A stretch of 64,000 bases of DNA from Agromyces sp. LHK192 (GTDB lineage: Bacteria; Actinomycetota; Actinomycetes; Actinomycetales; Microbacteriaceae). The notes below the pieces were generated by a model. That model was given only the letters and a program-made list of their open reading frames with translations, was not told the DNA's origin and did no database searches. Position 1 is the stretch's first letter; each line of letters opens with the position of its first letter. Below, piece by piece: positions 7,433-15,896 of this stretch. The DNA lies in the NCBI RefSeq assembly GCF_004006235.1, contig NZ_CP034753.1, positions 2,046,001 to 2,110,000 on the forward strand, given 5' to 3'. The translations under genes were made by a program, and so were the position numbers.

Positions 7433-9031
7433 TCAGTCGAACGCCGGCCCATCCCCCCGGGCCGGCGTTTCCTGTGCCCAGCGTCGGCCCGCCCTGCGCG
7501 CGACGCGAGCGATGATGCCAGCGGCGATGAGTGCCGCGACGGACAGCACCGCGATCGAACCCGGCAGCCACTCCCCCATGACCACGGCGGGGGTGAGACC
7601 CTGGCGCAGCGGGACATCCGTCACCATCGCACCCGCCTCGTCGGCCGGCAGTGCATCGATCGTGCGCCCGTCGGCGAGCATCACCTGGCTCGTGCCGACG
7701 GTCGAGATGTTCACCACCGAGCGCCCGGTCTCGATCGCGCGCAGGCGCGCGATCGCCAGTTGCTGCAGGTTCTCATCCGTCCCCCGGAAGTCCGCGTTGT
7801 TCGTCTGCAGGAGATAGAGCTCGGCCCCGTCGCGCGCGCCCTCCCAGATGACGTCGTCGTAGATGACGTCGAAGCAGATCGCGAGGCCGGCGACCGCGTC
7901 GCCGAGGTCGAACACGGGCGGTTGGGTGCCGGGCGAGTACCCGCGCTGCACCAGCGAGATGAGGTCGGGGGCGAAGAGCATGTAGAAGTCCCGGTCGGGG
8001 ATGTACTCGCCGAACGGCACGGGATGCCGCTTCGAATACCGATCCACGGCGCCCTCGCCCTCCTCCCAGAGCAAAGACGTGTTGAAGAACTCCAGGTCCT
8101 CCTCGGAGTCGCCCTCGACCGTGACGGTGTTGACGACGAGCGGAGCGCCGTCGAGGCGACCGGCGATCCGGTCGAGCACGCGGGCGGTCGCGGCGTCCCG
8201 CGTCGGGTCGATGTCGACCGATCCCTCCGGCCAGAGCAGGACGTCGATCCCCTCCTCGTCGAGGATCGGCGCGGTCGCCTCGACCTGCGATGCGAGCACG
8301 TCGCCGCGCTCGCGCTCGTCGAAGTAGCCGGCCGGACCGTTGCCCTGCACGCTCGCCACCCGGAGTTCGCCGACGGGCGTCGTCGCCCACGCCGGGACGA
8401 GCACCGCGATCACCACGACGATCGCGGCGGGCAGGGCCGTGCGGACGTCGCGCCACCGGCGCAGCCGCGCCCACTCGATCACCGCGGCGACGATGAAGAC
8501 CATCACGAAGGACAGGCCGAGCTGGCCGACCCACGAGACGGTCTCGGCGAACGGGCTGGCCGACTGGCTCTGCGCCGCGCGCGCCCAGGGGAACCCGCCG
8601 TACGGGAAGGTTCCGACCGCGATCTCCCGGGCGGTCCACAATCCCGCGATCAGCGCGGGCAGCGCGATCAGCCGCGCCCACGTGCCTGGCCAGGCGCGAG
8701 GCAGCCACCGGTAGGCCAGCGTGACGGCCAGGCCGCCGACGGCGACGAAGAGCGCCTCGAGCAGCGACAGTGCGAGCCACGGGACGGGGCCGAGATACCG
8801 ACTCGTCCACTCGACGTGCAGGAGGTAGAACGTCGCCCCGAACACGAATCCCACCAGCAGGGCGCCCCAGGCGGACCGGCCGACCTGCACGATGAGCGCC
8901 AGTGCGATGCCGACGAACGCCAGCGGCCAGGCGCCGACGCCGGGGAACGCGAGATCGAAGACGAATCCGGCGAGCACGGCGACCGGCAGGCCAGCCCACC
9001 ACGGCAGGATCGGGCGGGGGGTCTCGGGCAC
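7433..9031 (-). CDS. lnt: Apolipoprotein N-acyltransferase
   Basis: 532-residue membrane enzyme that adds the third acyl chain to the N-terminal Cys of lipoproteins. An N-terminal half with about eight hydrophobic segments is followed by a nitrilase-like extracytoplasmic domain carrying the catalytic triad: Glu in LLWPEGSVD, Lys in RYSKRHPVPFGEYIP and Cys in LAICFDVIYDD. A last transmembrane helix (LPGSIAVLSVAALIAAGIIA) closes the protein. GTG 9031 has TAGGCT 7 bases upstream, a leaderless start. Gene neighbours are helY upstream and rbpA convergent. Candidate substrates in this window include the lipoproteins at 2494, 14912 and 50918. Confidence 0.95.
   Translation of the reverse strand: MPETPRPILPWWAGLPVAVLAGFVFDLAFPGVGAWPLAFVGIALALIVQVGRSAWGALLVGFVFGATFYLLHVEWTSRYLGPVPWLALSLLEALFVAVGGLAVTLAYRWLPRAWPGTWARLIALPALIAGLWTAREIAVGTFPYGGFPWARAAQSQSASPFAETVSWVGQLGLSFVMVFIVAAVIEWARLRRWRDVRTALPAAIVVVIAVLVPAWATTPVGELRVASVQGNGPAGYFDERERGDVLASQVEATAPILDEEGIDVLLWPEGSVDIDPTRDAATARVLDRIAGRLDGAPLVVNTVTVEGDSEEDLEFFNTSLLWEEGEGAVDRYSKRHPVPFGEYIPDRDFYMLFAPDLISLVQRGYSPGTQPPVFDLGDAVAGLAICFDVIYDDVIWEGARDGAELYLLQTNNADFRGTDENLQQLAIARLRAIETGRSVVNISTVGTSQVMLADGRTIDALPADEAGAMVTDVPLRQGLTPAVVMGEWLPGSIAVLSVAALIAAGIIARVARRAGRRWAQETPARGDGPAFD
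7440..7472. terminator. Terminator of rbpA embedded in the end of lnt
   Basis: AACGCCGGCCC and GGGCCGGCGTT form a perfect 11-bp stem with an 8-base loop followed by TTTCC on the plus strand. The hairpin is inside the last dozen codons of the convergent lnt gene. Confidence 0.75.
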
Positions 9032-9038
9032 GCTGTTC

Positions 9039-9044
9039 AGCCTA
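9039..9044 (-). promoter_or_regulatory. -10 element of lnt
   Basis: TAGGCT 7 bases before the GTG start of lnt, in the 36-base gap after helY. Confidence 0.5.
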
Positions 9045-9067
9045 GGCGAGCCCGAGGATCCGGCCGC

Positions 9068-11494
9068 TCAACCGACCGTGCCGTCGACCACGACACCGCG
9101 CCGCACTCCGTCGATCGCCGCACGGGCCGCCGTGCCGAGTTCGGCATCCGCGACGATCGACACCTGGTCGAGCAGGTCGATCACCTGCTTCGTGAGCCGG
9201 ACGAAGTCGCCGGCGGCGAGATCGGTGTCCTCCAGCACGGTGCCGAGGCCCACGCCGCGCGCCCACGACCACATCGCGTTGGCGAGCGCCGGTGACGGCA
9301 CCTCGCTGCCGGGTAGCCGGTGGTCGCGTTCGAGGTCGTCGAGCTCGGCCCAGGCATCCGTCGTGCGTTCGAGCGCGCTGCGGAAGATGCCCCGCGGAAG
9401 TCGGTACTCGACGCCGCGGTCGTCCCGACGCGGCTCGTACACGAGAGTCGCGGCCATCGCCGCGAGGTTCGCCGCGTCGAGCCCCTCCCAGTGTCCCCGG
9501 CGCAGGCACTCGGCCACGAGGAGGTCGCGTTCGCCGTAGATGCGCTTCAGGATGCGGCCGGCCGCGGTCGAGACGAGCTCGCCGCCCCCGGCCGGTTCAA
9601 GGTAGCCGAGCCGCTGCAGGACGTCGGTCACCCGGTCGAACCGCTTCGCGACCTGTCCGGTCCGGCTGCGGATCTGCCCCTGCAGCTGGTCGTGCTCCTT
9701 CTTCAGCCGCCACCAGCGCTCGGCCCACCGGCTGTGCGCCTCGCGCTCTGCGCAGCCATGGCAGGGGTGCGAACGCATCTGCTTGCGCACGGCGTTCAGC
9801 TCGCGCTGCATCCGCTCGCGCTGCGCATGGGTCGGGTTGCCCTTGGAGCCCTGGCGTTCGAGCTCGCCGATCCGGCGGCGGAGCCCCGAATACTCCGCGA
9901 AGTCGCCGAGGTGGCAGCGCATCGCCTGCTCGTAGCCGGCCATCGACTCCTCCTGCTTGCGCAGGGTGCGTGCGAGGTCGACGACCGCCCGGTCCGCCTG
10001 GAACTGCGCGAACGAGAGTTCGAGCACCTGTCGGGTGCGTTCGCGCCCGAACTGCTCGATCAGGTTCACGGCCATGTTGTACGTGGGCTTGAAGCTCGAG
10101 TTGAGCGGGTAGCTGCGCCGCGAGGCGAGCGAGGCGACGGCTTCGGGGTCGAGTCCGTCGACCCAGTGGATCACCGAGTGCCCCTCGATGTCGATGCCTC
10201 GGCGGCCGGCACGACCGGTGAGCTGCGTGTACTCCCCCGGGGTGATCGGCACGCGGGCCTCGCCGTTGAACTTCTCGAGCTTCTCGAGCACCACCGAACG
10301 GGCCGGCATGTTGACGCCGAGCGCGAGCGTTTCCGTCGCGAACACGACCTTGAGCAGCTTCTCCTGGAAGAGCTCCTCGACGATCTCCTTGAACACCGGC
10401 AGCATCCCGGCGTGATGCGCGGCGACACCGCGCTCGAGCCCCTCGAGCCACTCCCAGTACCCGAGCACCGCGAGGTCCTCGTCGCGGAGCTGCCGCGCAC
10501 GGCCCTCGACGATCTGCCGGATCTGCTCGCGCTCGGAGGCATCCGTCAATCGGATGCCGCTGCGCAGCACCTGCCGCACCGCCTGGTCGCAACCCGCGCG
10601 CGAGAAGATGAACACGATCGCCGGCAGCAGGTGCTTCGCCTGCAGCATCGCGATCGCCTCGGGGCGGTCCATGCGCGCACCCTGGTCGGGCCGGTGGAAC
10701 CGTCCGCGGTCGCCGCCGCGACGGCCGCGCTGCGAGCGGCTGTCGATGGAACGCCCGCGTGCGCGCGCGAGCTGCTTGAGTTCGGGGTTCACCCGGTGGG
10801 TCGCGGCCTGCCCGCTCGAGTCGAACAGGTCGATCAGCTTCTGCCGGACGAGCACGTGCTGTTCGAGGGGTACCGGCCGCTCCTCGGAGACGATCACGTC
10901 GGTGTCGCCGCGGACGGTCTGGAGCCAGTCGCCGAACTCCTCGGCATTGGAGACCGTCGCGCTCAGGGAGACGAGGCGGACGTCCTCCGGCAGGTGGATG
11001 ATGACCTCCTCCCAGACGGCACCGCGGAACCGGTCGGCGAGGTAGTGCACCTCGTCCATCACGACGAACGCGAGCCGATCGAGCAGCGGCGAGTCGGCGT
11101 ACAGCATGTTGCGCAGCACCTCGGTCGTCATGACGACGATGCGCGCGTTCGAGTTGACGTTCGTGTCACCGGTGAGCAGGCCCACCTGATCGGCTCCCCA
11201 CCGGTCGCCGAGCTCCTGGAACTTCTGGTTCGACAGGGCCTTGATGGGCGTCGTGTAGAACACCTTCGCGTCCGTCGACTGCATCGCGAGGTACACCGCG
11301 AACTCGGCGACGATCGTCTTGCCGGCGCCGGTCGGCGCGGCGACGAGCACGCTGCGGCCCTCGTCGAGCGCCGCGCACGCGGCGCGCTGGAACGGGTCGA
11401 GGTCGAACCGCTGCTCTGCGGCGAACTCCCCGAGCCTCGGCTGCCGACGTTGCTGGCGGCTCAACGCGTAGCGTTCCGCGGGGCTGAGGCTCAT
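9068..11494 (-). CDS. helY: DEAD/DEAH box RNA helicase, HelY/Ski2-like
   Basis: 808 residues. SF2 helicase motifs in order: Walker A APTGAGKT (about 54-61), DEVH (VVMDEVHYLAD, about 145), SAT (LSLSATVSN), motif V region and QLTGRAGRRG (about 425). The C-terminal half carries the Ski2/Mtr4-like winged-helix and helical-bundle region with a conserved Cys-containing segment (HPCHGCAEREAHS). Homologues are the mycobacterial HelY proteins, which sit beside tatA-tatC and pafBC as here. Likely an RNA helicase; its substrates are not established. ATG 11494 lies 6 bases after TAGGCT (11501-11506). Confidence 0.92.
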   Translation of the reverse strand: MSLSPAERYALSRQQRRQPRLGEFAAEQRFDLDPFQRAACAALDEGRSVLVAAPTGAGKTIVAEFAVYLAMQSTDAKVFYTTPIKALSNQKFQELGDRWGADQVGLLTGDTNVNSNARIVVMTTEVLRNMLYADSPLLDRLAFVVMDEVHYLADRFRGAVWEEVIIHLPEDVRLVSLSATVSNAEEFGDWLQTVRGDTDVIVSEERPVPLEQHVLVRQKLIDLFDSSGQAATHRVNPELKQLARARGRSIDSRSQRGRRGGDRGRFHRPDQGARMDRPEAIAMLQAKHLLPAIVFIFSRAGCDQAVRQVLRSGIRLTDASEREQIRQIVEGRARQLRDEDLAVLGYWEWLEGLERGVAAHHAGMLPVFKEIVEELFQEKLLKVVFATETLALGVNMPARSVVLEKLEKFNGEARVPITPGEYTQLTGRAGRRGIDIEGHSVIHWVDGLDPEAVASLASRRSYPLNSSFKPTYNMAVNLIEQFGRERTRQVLELSFAQFQADRAVVDLARTLRKQEESMAGYEQAMRCHLGDFAEYSGLRRRIGELERQGSKGNPTHAQRERMQRELNAVRKQMRSHPCHGCAEREAHSRWAERWWRLKKEHDQLQGQIRSRTGQVAKRFDRVTDVLQRLGYLEPAGGGELVSTAAGRILKRIYGERDLLVAECLRRGHWEGLDAANLAAMAATLVYEPRRDDRGVEYRLPRGIFRSALERTTDAWAELDDLERDHRLPGSEVPSPALANAMWSWARGVGLGTVLEDTDLAAGDFVRLTKQVIDLLDQVSIVADAELGTAARAAIDGVRRGVVVDGTVG

Positions 11495-11500
11495 GCTCCC

Positions 11501-11506
11501 AGCCTA
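11501..11506 (-). promoter_or_regulatory. -10 element of helY
   Basis: TAGGCT 6 bases before the ATG of helY. Confidence 0.5.
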
Positions 11507-11588
11507 GACAGCCGAGACGGTCGGAGGAGCCGAAGCGGTGGGGTGGGCTGCCTCGGCCGGGTGGGATGCCGCGGCGCGCGGATGCCGA

Positions 11589-12395
11589 TCAGGCGAACGC
11601 TTCGCCGAACTCCTCGCGCTGACGTTTGGCGACCCTCCGGTCGTGTACGTTCGCAATGCCCCAGGCGGCGAAGTACAACCCGATCATGGGGACCGCGAGC
11701 AGGAACATCGACACGACGTCGGCCGAGGGCGTCGCGAACGCCGTGAACAGCACGATGACCAGCACCGCGACCCGCCAGGACCTGATGATCGACGCGGCAC
11801 TGAGCACGCCCATGAAGTTCAGCAGCACGATGAACACCGGCACGACGAAGGCGATGCCGATCGCGACCACGAGCTTCAGCACGAAGTCGATGTACTCGCG
11901 GGCCTGCAGCAGAGAGGTCGATCCCTCGGGCACGAAGCTGGTGAGGATCTTCACGATGTTCGGCAGCACGAACCAGGCGACCGCGCACCCCGCGAAGAAC
12001 AGCGGGATGGCGCTCGCGAAGAACCACAGCGTGTAGCGGCGCTCGCGCGTGTTCAGGCCGGGCACGAGGAACGCGAAGATCTGGTAGAGCCACACCGGCG
12101 CCGAGATCACGATGCCGAGGGTGAACGCGATCTGGAGCTTCAGGTCGAATGCGCTCGCGAGCGTCGGGAAGTTCAGCGAGGTCGCGCCATCACCGGCCCT
12201 GGCCTCGGCGACCTTGCTCACCGGCTCCTGGATCGCGTCCCAGACCCACAGTTCGTTGAGGATCCAGCCGGCCACCATGCCGACGACGAGCGCCGCTGCG
12301 GAGATGAAGAGCCGCTTGCGCAACTCGATCAGGTGCGCGGCGAGCGACATCCGCTTCTCGCGGTTCTTCTCGCCGCGCGGCTTCACGGCGGTCAC
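11589..12395 (-). CDS. tatC: Twin-arginine translocase subunit TatC
   Basis: 268 residues, six transmembrane helices. The N-terminal signature MSLAAHLIELRKRLF with the conserved Glu is present, as is the P-x-x-x-FE-like loop region before helix 3 (VPGLNTRERRYTLWFF). TatC binds twin-arginine signal peptides and recruits TatA. It starts 3 bases after the tatA stop. A single TatA/TatC pair with no TatB here is typical of minimal Tat systems, although a tatB elsewhere cannot be excluded. Confidence 0.97.
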   Translation of the reverse strand: MTAVKPRGEKNREKRMSLAAHLIELRKRLFISAAALVVGMVAGWILNELWVWDAIQEPVSKVAEARAGDGATSLNFPTLASAFDLKLQIAFTLGIVISAPVWLYQIFAFLVPGLNTRERRYTLWFFASAIPLFFAGCAVAWFVLPNIVKILTSFVPEGSTSLLQAREYIDFVLKLVVAIGIAFVVPVFIVLLNFMGVLSAASIIRSWRVAVLVIVLFTAFATPSADVVSMFLLAVPMIGLYFAAWGIANVHDRRVAKRQREEFGEAFA

Positions 12396-12398
12396 GGG

Positions 12399-12665
12399 TC
12401 AGCTGGTGGAGCCGTGGTCGGTGCCGACCGACTTGGGCTTCTCCTCGGAGGCGACGGTCGTGCCGCCCTTCGCCGGCGTCGCAGCGGTGCCGTCGGCGTC
12501 GTCGCCGGGCTCCCCCTTGTCGCCGTCGGAGCGCACCTCGCTCTTCAGGATCTTCATCGACTGGCCGAGGCTCCGCGCGAGTGCGGGCAGCTTCGGCGCG
12601 CCGAACAGCAGGAGGATGACCACGAGGATGATCAGCGCGTGCCATCCGGTGAAGCCTTGCCACAT
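12399..12665 (-). CDS. tatA: Sec-independent translocase subunit TatA
   Basis: 88 residues: one transmembrane helix (HALIILVVILLLFG), the FGAPKLPALARSLGQSMKILKSEV amphipathic helix split by the Pro hinge, and an acidic Asp/Gly/Lys-rich tail. TatA forms the translocation pore. The start is ATG 12665, directly before the helix; the longer ORF would add unrelated residues. Operon with tatC and probably with pafBC upstream. Confidence 0.95.
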   Translation of the reverse strand: MWQGFTGWHALIILVVILLLFGAPKLPALARSLGQSMKILKSEVRSDGDKGEPGDDADGTAATPAKGGTTVASEEKPKSVGTDHGSTS

Positions 12666-12701
12666 GGGTGTTCGTCCAATGCTCGATGGGCGTGTCCGCC
12701 C

Positions 12702-12707
12702 AGTGTA
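12702..12707 (-). promoter_or_regulatory. -10 candidate of tatA-tatC
   Basis: TACACT on the minus strand, 36 bases before tatA ATG, followed by a small GGGCGGACACGCCC hairpin in the leader. It lies in the 112-base gap after pafC. Confidence 0.35.
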
Positions 12708-12777
12708 GCCCGAGCGGGTTGCCGTAGCCTCCATCTCGGGCAACGAAACAGTCACGGCCGACGGTTTGCGGTGGATC

Positions 12778-13746
12778 TCAGCCGTCGTACGCGGAACGGC
12801 CCGCCTCGGCCCAGGCCGCGACGACCGCGCGTGCCTCATCGGGCGCGACGACGGTGACGAGTCCCGGAAGGCCCGCCACCAGGCGCTTCAACCCATGGAA
12901 GTGCGCGACCCGTAGAGTCACCCGGAGCCGGTCGCCCACCCGTTCCTCCACGGCGTCGGCGAGGTAGTCGGCGATGAGCGGCAACGCCTCGGGGGCGACG
13001 TCGACCACGACCTCGCGGTCCGACTCGGAGCCGTGGAACAACGTGTCGGACAGCGTGCGGTCGCCATGGTCGCCGACGGGCTCGTCGGTCACGACCAGGT
13101 CGCCCATGCGGTCGATGCGGAAGTTGCGAAGGTCTTCGCGGAGGTGGTCGTAGGCCTGGAGGTACCAGTCGGCGCCCAGCGAGGCGATCCGGATCGGGTC
13201 GACCCGGCGCCGGCTCTGCTCACCGAGCGCATTGCGGTACGCGAACTCGAGCTGCCGGCCCTCGGCCACCGCGGCCCGGGCGAGTTCGAGCGCGGCATCC
13301 GACTCGGACGGCGCGACGGCGAGGCCCGTGGGCGTCGCGGATGCACCGGCGGTCAGCTTCGCGAGCAGCGAATCGAGCTGCGCCCGTCCGGCGTTCTCGG
13401 GCGTCGCCGACAGGTACTGGAGGCCGGCGATCAGCGCCGCGGCCTCGCGAGCGGACAGGCGCGGCGCGTCCTCGATCGCGACGTGGTGCACGATGACGAT
13501 CACGTCGTCGTCCTCGAACGAATCCCAATCGATGTCGAAGAGGTCGTTGGGCTGGTAGGTGCCGGTCGACCCCGGCAGGCCGGACGTCGCGATCAGGCGG
13601 ACCGCATCGCGCACCTCCGCATCGGCGACGCCGAAGTGCGCCGACGCGGTCGCGACATCGACCACGCGCTGCTCGAGCAGGTACGGCACGAGCGCGAGCA
13701 GGAAGACGAGCTGGTCGGGAGCCTTCGGCCCCTTCGGCGCGGCCAT
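12778..13746 (-). CDS. pafC: WYL-domain transcriptional regulator PafC
   Basis: 322 residues. N-terminal HTH region (DQLVFLLALVPYLLEQRVVDVATASAHFGVADAEVRDAV split here), central WYL domain (LEFAYRNALGEQSRRRVDPIRIASLGADWYLQAYDHLREDLRNFRIDRM, about 165-215) and C-terminal WCX domain. PafB and PafC act together as the activator of the LexA/RecA-independent DNA damage response of actinobacteria; the WYL domain is thought to sense single-stranded DNA. The start ATG overlaps the pafB stop by one base (TGATG). Confidence 0.93.
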   Translation of the reverse strand: MAAPKGPKAPDQLVFLLALVPYLLEQRVVDVATASAHFGVADAEVRDAVRLIATSGLPGSTGTYQPNDLFDIDWDSFEDDDVIVIVHHVAIEDAPRLSAREAAALIAGLQYLSATPENAGRAQLDSLLAKLTAGASATPTGLAVAPSESDAALELARAAVAEGRQLEFAYRNALGEQSRRRVDPIRIASLGADWYLQAYDHLREDLRNFRIDRMGDLVVTDEPVGDHGDRTLSDTLFHGSESDREVVVDVAPEALPLIADYLADAVEERVGDRLRVTLRVAHFHGLKRLVAGLPGLVTVVAPDEARAVVAAWAEAGRSAYDG

Positions 13747-14861
13747 CAGCCCTCCCCTCGGTCGGGCCGCGAGAGGTCGTCGGCCCGCGAGACCCCGTCG
13801 GCCTGCGTCGCGCCGTCACCCTGCGTCGCCCGTTTCGCCTGCGGGGCCGCGTGCGCGGCCGCCACCTGCGAGAGCCGGTCGCGGACCGCCGCGATCAGGT
13901 CGGACGGACCGAGCACCCTGACCTCGGGACCGTAGCTCGCCAGTTCGTCGGCGAACACCGCGGCATCCGTGTAGTGGAGGCGGATCACGCCCGACTCGTC
14001 GTCGCGCAGCACCGCGCGACGACCGAGCCGGATCTCGGCGTCGCTGCCCGCACGCACGGCCAGGTCGGCGGCGTTCGCCTGCCGAAGCCCCTCGAGCTCG
14101 GAGAGGATCGCATCCTGGACGCCCTCCGGAGGGGTGGAGCGTGCGGCGCCGGCAACCGTCGAGACCTCGCCGGTGATGCGAGACAGCAGGAACGTGCGCG
14201 GAGCATCCATGTCGCGGTCGTAGCCGTGCACGTGCCAGCGGCCCTCGTGGTTCACGACCGCCCAGGGTTCGAGCGTGCGCTCGCGAGCGTTCGTGGAACC
14301 GGGCCGCACATAGCTGAACCGCACCGCCTGCCGACGATCGAGCGCACGCCGCAGCGGTTCGAACGCCGCGTCACGGACCCGCAGGCGCGGCGCGTACCCG
14401 ATGACCGGATCACGCGGCTCGACGCCGAGACCGCGCAGCTTGGTCAGCGCCCGCTGCGAATCGACGGAGAGGGATGCCTCGCGCCAGACCTCCGCCGCGA
14501 GCCCGAGCAGGGCCAGTTCGTCGGGTGTGAAGCGCACCGACTCGGGCAGCTCGTACCGGCGCTTCGGGATGCGGTACCGCAGCGACTGGTTGTCGCCGGG
14601 CCGATCGGGCGACTCGATCGTCTCGAGCGGGATGCCGCGCTCGCGAAGCGCGTCCTTGTCGCGCTCGAACTGCCGCTCGAGGTTGTCGTTCGGGCCGCCG
14701 TCGACGTACTTCTCGGCGTAGCCGCGCACCGTCGAGAGGATCTCGCTCTTCAGCAGCCCGGTCTCCGTCGCGACCAGTGCGAGCACCAGGCTGAACTGGC
14801 GGTCCACGGCGGGAATCGCCTTCGACCGGCGCTCCGGCTGCTCCCCCGCGGCTGCGTTCAC
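13746..14861 (-). CDS. pafB: WYL-domain transcriptional regulator PafB
   Basis: 371 residues. N-terminal winged HTH (RQFSLVLALVATETGLLKSEILSTVRGY), WYL domain (VRFSYVRPGSTNARERTLEPWAVVNHEGRWHVHGYDRD, about 190-230) and WCX domain, then a low-complexity Ala/Gln/Arg tail of about 40 residues. Partner of PafC in the mitomycin-repressed/PafBC DNA-damage regulon. The start is GTG 14861, seven bases after TAGGAT (14869-14874); the much longer ORF extends through the antisense of the FKBP gene and is not coding. Confidence 0.93.
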   Translation of the reverse strand: MNAAAGEQPERRSKAIPAVDRQFSLVLALVATETGLLKSEILSTVRGYAEKYVDGGPNDNLERQFERDKDALRERGIPLETIESPDRPGDNQSLRYRIPKRRYELPESVRFTPDELALLGLAAEVWREASLSVDSQRALTKLRGLGVEPRDPVIGYAPRLRVRDAAFEPLRRALDRRQAVRFSYVRPGSTNARERTLEPWAVVNHEGRWHVHGYDRDMDAPRTFLLSRITGEVSTVAGAARSTPPEGVQDAILSELEGLRQANAADLAVRAGSDAEIRLGRRAVLRDDESGVIRLHYTDAAVFADELASYGPEVRVLGPSDLIAAVRDRLSQVAAAHAAPQAKRATQGDGATQADGVSRADDLSRPDRGEG

Positions 14862-14868
14862 AGGTGCG

Positions 14869-14874
14869 ATCCTA
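14869..14874 (-). promoter_or_regulatory. -10 element of pafB-pafC
   Basis: TAGGAT 7 bases before GTG 14861. Leaderless arrangement. Confidence 0.5.
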
Positions 14875-14911
14875 GTGCGAGCCGGACGGTCCGGGCGCGT
14901 GCCGGAGCGGC

Positions 14912-15850
14912 TCAGAGGACGCCCAGGATGTCGATCACGAAGAACAGCGTGGCGTCGCCGGGGATGGCGTTGCTGCCCTGTTCCCCGTAGCCGTCCTCCG
15001 GCGCGACGACGACGCCGACCTGGGAGCCGACCTGCTGGCCGATGATCGCCTTCGAGAAGCCGGGGATGACCTGGGAGCCCTCGCCGTCGCTCACGACGAA
15101 ACGGGCGGGTGCGCCGTTCTCCCACGAGGAGTCGAACACCTCGCCGCCGTCCCACAGGACGCCCGTGTACTGCACGAGCACCTCGTCGCCGGACTCGACG
15201 ACCTGGCCGGAACCCTGGCGCAGCGTCTCGACCTCGGTCTGCCCGAAGGGGTCCTGGGTCGGCACGGTGATGCCGGGGCGCCCGTCGGGCGCCAGCACGA
15301 CGGCCGGGAAGCCGTCGCGGGTCAGCGTCGCCGAGCCCTCGGCGCGGGCCGGGAACACCCGGAGGACATCGAACACCGCGACGATTCCGGTCTCGGGCTC
15401 CGCGCCCGTCTGCGGGTTGAGCGCGTCCGCCGGGGGCACCGCGACGACCACGCGCGAACCCTCGTTCGCACAGGTGAGCCCCTTGCGGAATCCGGCGAGG
15501 GTGCTGTCGCCGACCGTGAGCAGGACCGGCTCGTCGTAGCCGACCGCCTGCACCTCCTCGCCCGACTCGGGGTCGAACAACGTCGCGGCCACGAGCAGCG
15601 GGGAACCGGCGACGACGGGTCGGCCGTCGCCTTCGATCACGACCGAGCACTGCGTCTCCTCCGGGTTCACCGGGGACGGGAACTCGACGCGGGGCGGCTC
15701 GCCGAAATCGCCCGAGACCTGGACCGCCGAGGACGTGTTGCCGGGAGCGGCCTCGGGCGCCGGCGCCGTGGCGCAGCCGGTGAGCGCGACGGCGACGAGA
15801 CCAGCGGTGGCGACGAGCGCGAGAGACGAACGCACGGATCCTCGTTTCAT
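14912..15850 (-). CDS. FKBP-type peptidyl-prolyl isomerase lipoprotein
   Basis: 312 residues. Lipoprotein signal peptide with lipobox VALTGC (Cys26). A first degenerate FKBP-like half (about 45-190) is followed by a C-terminal FKBP domain (about 215-312) with VLVQYTGVLWDGGEVFDSSW, FSKAIIGQQVGSQVGVVVAPEDGYGEQG and TLFFVIDILGVL. It probably assists folding of exported proteins. In many actinobacteria this gene separates pafA from pafB; here its upstream neighbour is trmI. Confidence 0.92.
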   Translation of the reverse strand: MKRGSVRSSLALVATAGLVAVALTGCATAPAPEAAPGNTSSAVQVSGDFGEPPRVEFPSPVNPEETQCSVVIEGDGRPVVAGSPLLVAATLFDPESGEEVQAVGYDEPVLLTVGDSTLAGFRKGLTCANEGSRVVVAVPPADALNPQTGAEPETGIVAVFDVLRVFPARAEGSATLTRDGFPAVVLAPDGRPGITVPTQDPFGQTEVETLRQGSGQVVESGDEVLVQYTGVLWDGGEVFDSSWENGAPARFVVSDGEGSQVIPGFSKAIIGQQVGSQVGVVVAPEDGYGEQGSNAIPGDATLFFVIDILGVL

Positions 15851-15896
15851 GGGGTGGGCGTCAGGTTGGGGTGGACGCGGAACGGGCCTTGAAAGC

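Noticed and set aside
13746..15650. 634-residue version of PafB
   Set aside because: The first 263 codons are antisense-frame reading through the FKBP gene. PafB homology begins at GTG 14861, which has its own -10 element.
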